Assembly: GCA_012845835.1 (NCBI GenBank)
Contig: JABAKD010000014.1
Location: 372,001 to 436,000 of the forward strand
Source of the DNA: Undaria pinnatifida
Lineage: Eukaryota > Sar > Phaeophyceae > Laminariales > Alariaceae
Direction of reading: 5' to 3'
DNA: 64,000 nt
The notes under the pieces are model-generated. The model ran no database searches. It had not been told where the DNA came from and saw nothing but the letters and a program-made list of their open reading frames with translations. Each line of letters opens with the position of its first letter. Position 1 is the first letter of the stretch. Both the position numbers and the translations under genes were made by a program. Shown piece by piece: positions 1 to 64,000 of the stretch.

Positions 1-24910
<24,910 letters not shown>

Positions 24911-25711
24911 ACTGCTGCTGTGCCTGCTATTGTGTACGCAGGGAGTATGCTTGCTTGACTCTCGGTAGTTTTGCATTGGATTATGGCGTTTTGGATGTGG
25001 GGTAGGGGTAGGGGACCGGCCTACAACGCCAGTTAGGGTTTTCAGAACTCAGCACCTTGCCAGCCTACCAAACTGAAGACTCTAATGGAGGGCAGGAGGG
25101 CCAAGACAAGAGCAAACAGTAAGGGATGCCAAAATCGAATCTACGCCTCGGGGACTGGATAGCAACGAACGCTGGGAGCTAGGTGACCCGGGACCTGGGA
25201 CCTGGGACGCAGTGGCAGAAATGCGGCGTAATCACATCGGCATTTGAAACCGAATTTCTGAACCGCAACCAGGCGGTGCTTGGTAGATTTGCGTGTTGAT
25301 TGTTGTGCCTTGCCCGCTTGCATCCAGCTCCTTCGTAGTGTACCACGAGGTGGAGCTGGATGTTGCCCGCCGGTGCTGGCACCGCTCGAGCTTGCCGTTC
25401 TCCAAACATCTAAAGCAGTGGCCCGGACAACTACAGATTGGCGGCTGTGAGCGCCGAAGCAACGAACTTGTTCAGGGAAAGGCATGAGCCAATCCAAGCC
25501 GAAATCCCAACGGGCATGACAGGAGAACCCTCACCTCAACCATCCTCTACATTCTCTCGCTTGGGACCCATCTACCCTTAAGCGAATCACGCTACACGCC
25601 CGCACTGGGCGTGGGGTTTGAGCACCTCATCGACCTGAGCGAACTAATCTGCGAAGGAGTCGGCATTTTATAGCCTATCTTCCTTGACCTGGAACGGAAA
25701 CAAATTAGACT
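24911..25711. promoter_or_regulatory. Head-to-head intergenic region between UMPS and channel gene
   Basis: About 800 bp separates the two divergent start codons. It must hold both 5' UTRs and promoters unless unseen 5' exons exist. A perfect 11-bp inverted repeat CATCCAGCTCC/GGAGCTGGATG lies at 25321-25331 and 25352-25362. No TATA box stands out. The regulatory role is inferred from position only. Confidence 0.45.

Positions 25712-64000
<38,289 letters not shown>

Overview
Eukaryotic nuclear DNA, most likely from a photosynthetic stramenopile (brown-algal type). The reasons are a UMP synthase with the OMP decarboxylase domain in front of the orotate phosphoribosyltransferase domain (a fusion order known from stramenopiles and a few other protist lineages, opposite to animals and plants), clean GT-AG introns that are very long, and a high load of microsatellites, foldback elements and tRNA-derived SINEs. 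The species assignment is inference. No bacterial-style operon, CRISPR array, rRNA or convincing tRNA gene was seen.

Layout: two protein genes stand head to head. On the minus strand, a UMP synthase gene starts at 24910 and runs leftwards off the window; nine exons (24683-24910, 17947-18072, 7884-7985, 7475-7566, 6756-6859, 5236-5393, 2928-3096, 1822-1934, 925-1056) join in phase to about 408 residues, and only the end of the OPRT domain is missing. On the plus strand, a voltage-gated, K+-selective channel of the EAG/CNG superfamily with a cyclic-nucleotide-binding domain starts near 25712 and runs rightwards off the window; ten exons (25712-25899, 27639-27795, 40272-40457, 41901-42058, 46644-46884, 52047-52151, 54173-54244, 55426-55557, 56322-56480, 57305-57397) join in phase through S1-S6, the pore signature SVGYGD, the linker and the first part of the CNBD. 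A further exon lies at 63727-63818, with an unrecognised piece in between. About 800 bp between the two starts is a possible shared promoter region. The two products (pyrimidine synthesis; membrane excitability) have no obvious functional link.

Most of the window is intron. The introns are full of degenerate copies of the edges of the neighbouring exons: the acceptor plus the first part of an exon is repeated in the intron upstream of it, and the last part of an exon plus its donor is repeated in the intron downstream. I find this at most channel exons and several UMP synthase exons, roughly 30 copies, many with stops, frameshifts or lost splice sites. Two introns also carry 5-6 kb arrays of alternating inverted units: 10.8-16.6 kb in UMP synthase intron 2, and 29.4-35.3 kb in channel intron 2, where at least nine long hairpins follow each other. 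The rest is made of TIR elements with 3-bp TAA/TTA target duplications (PIF/Harbinger-like), a 90-bp foldback family, a tRNA-related SINE family, other dispersed repeats and simple-sequence tracts.
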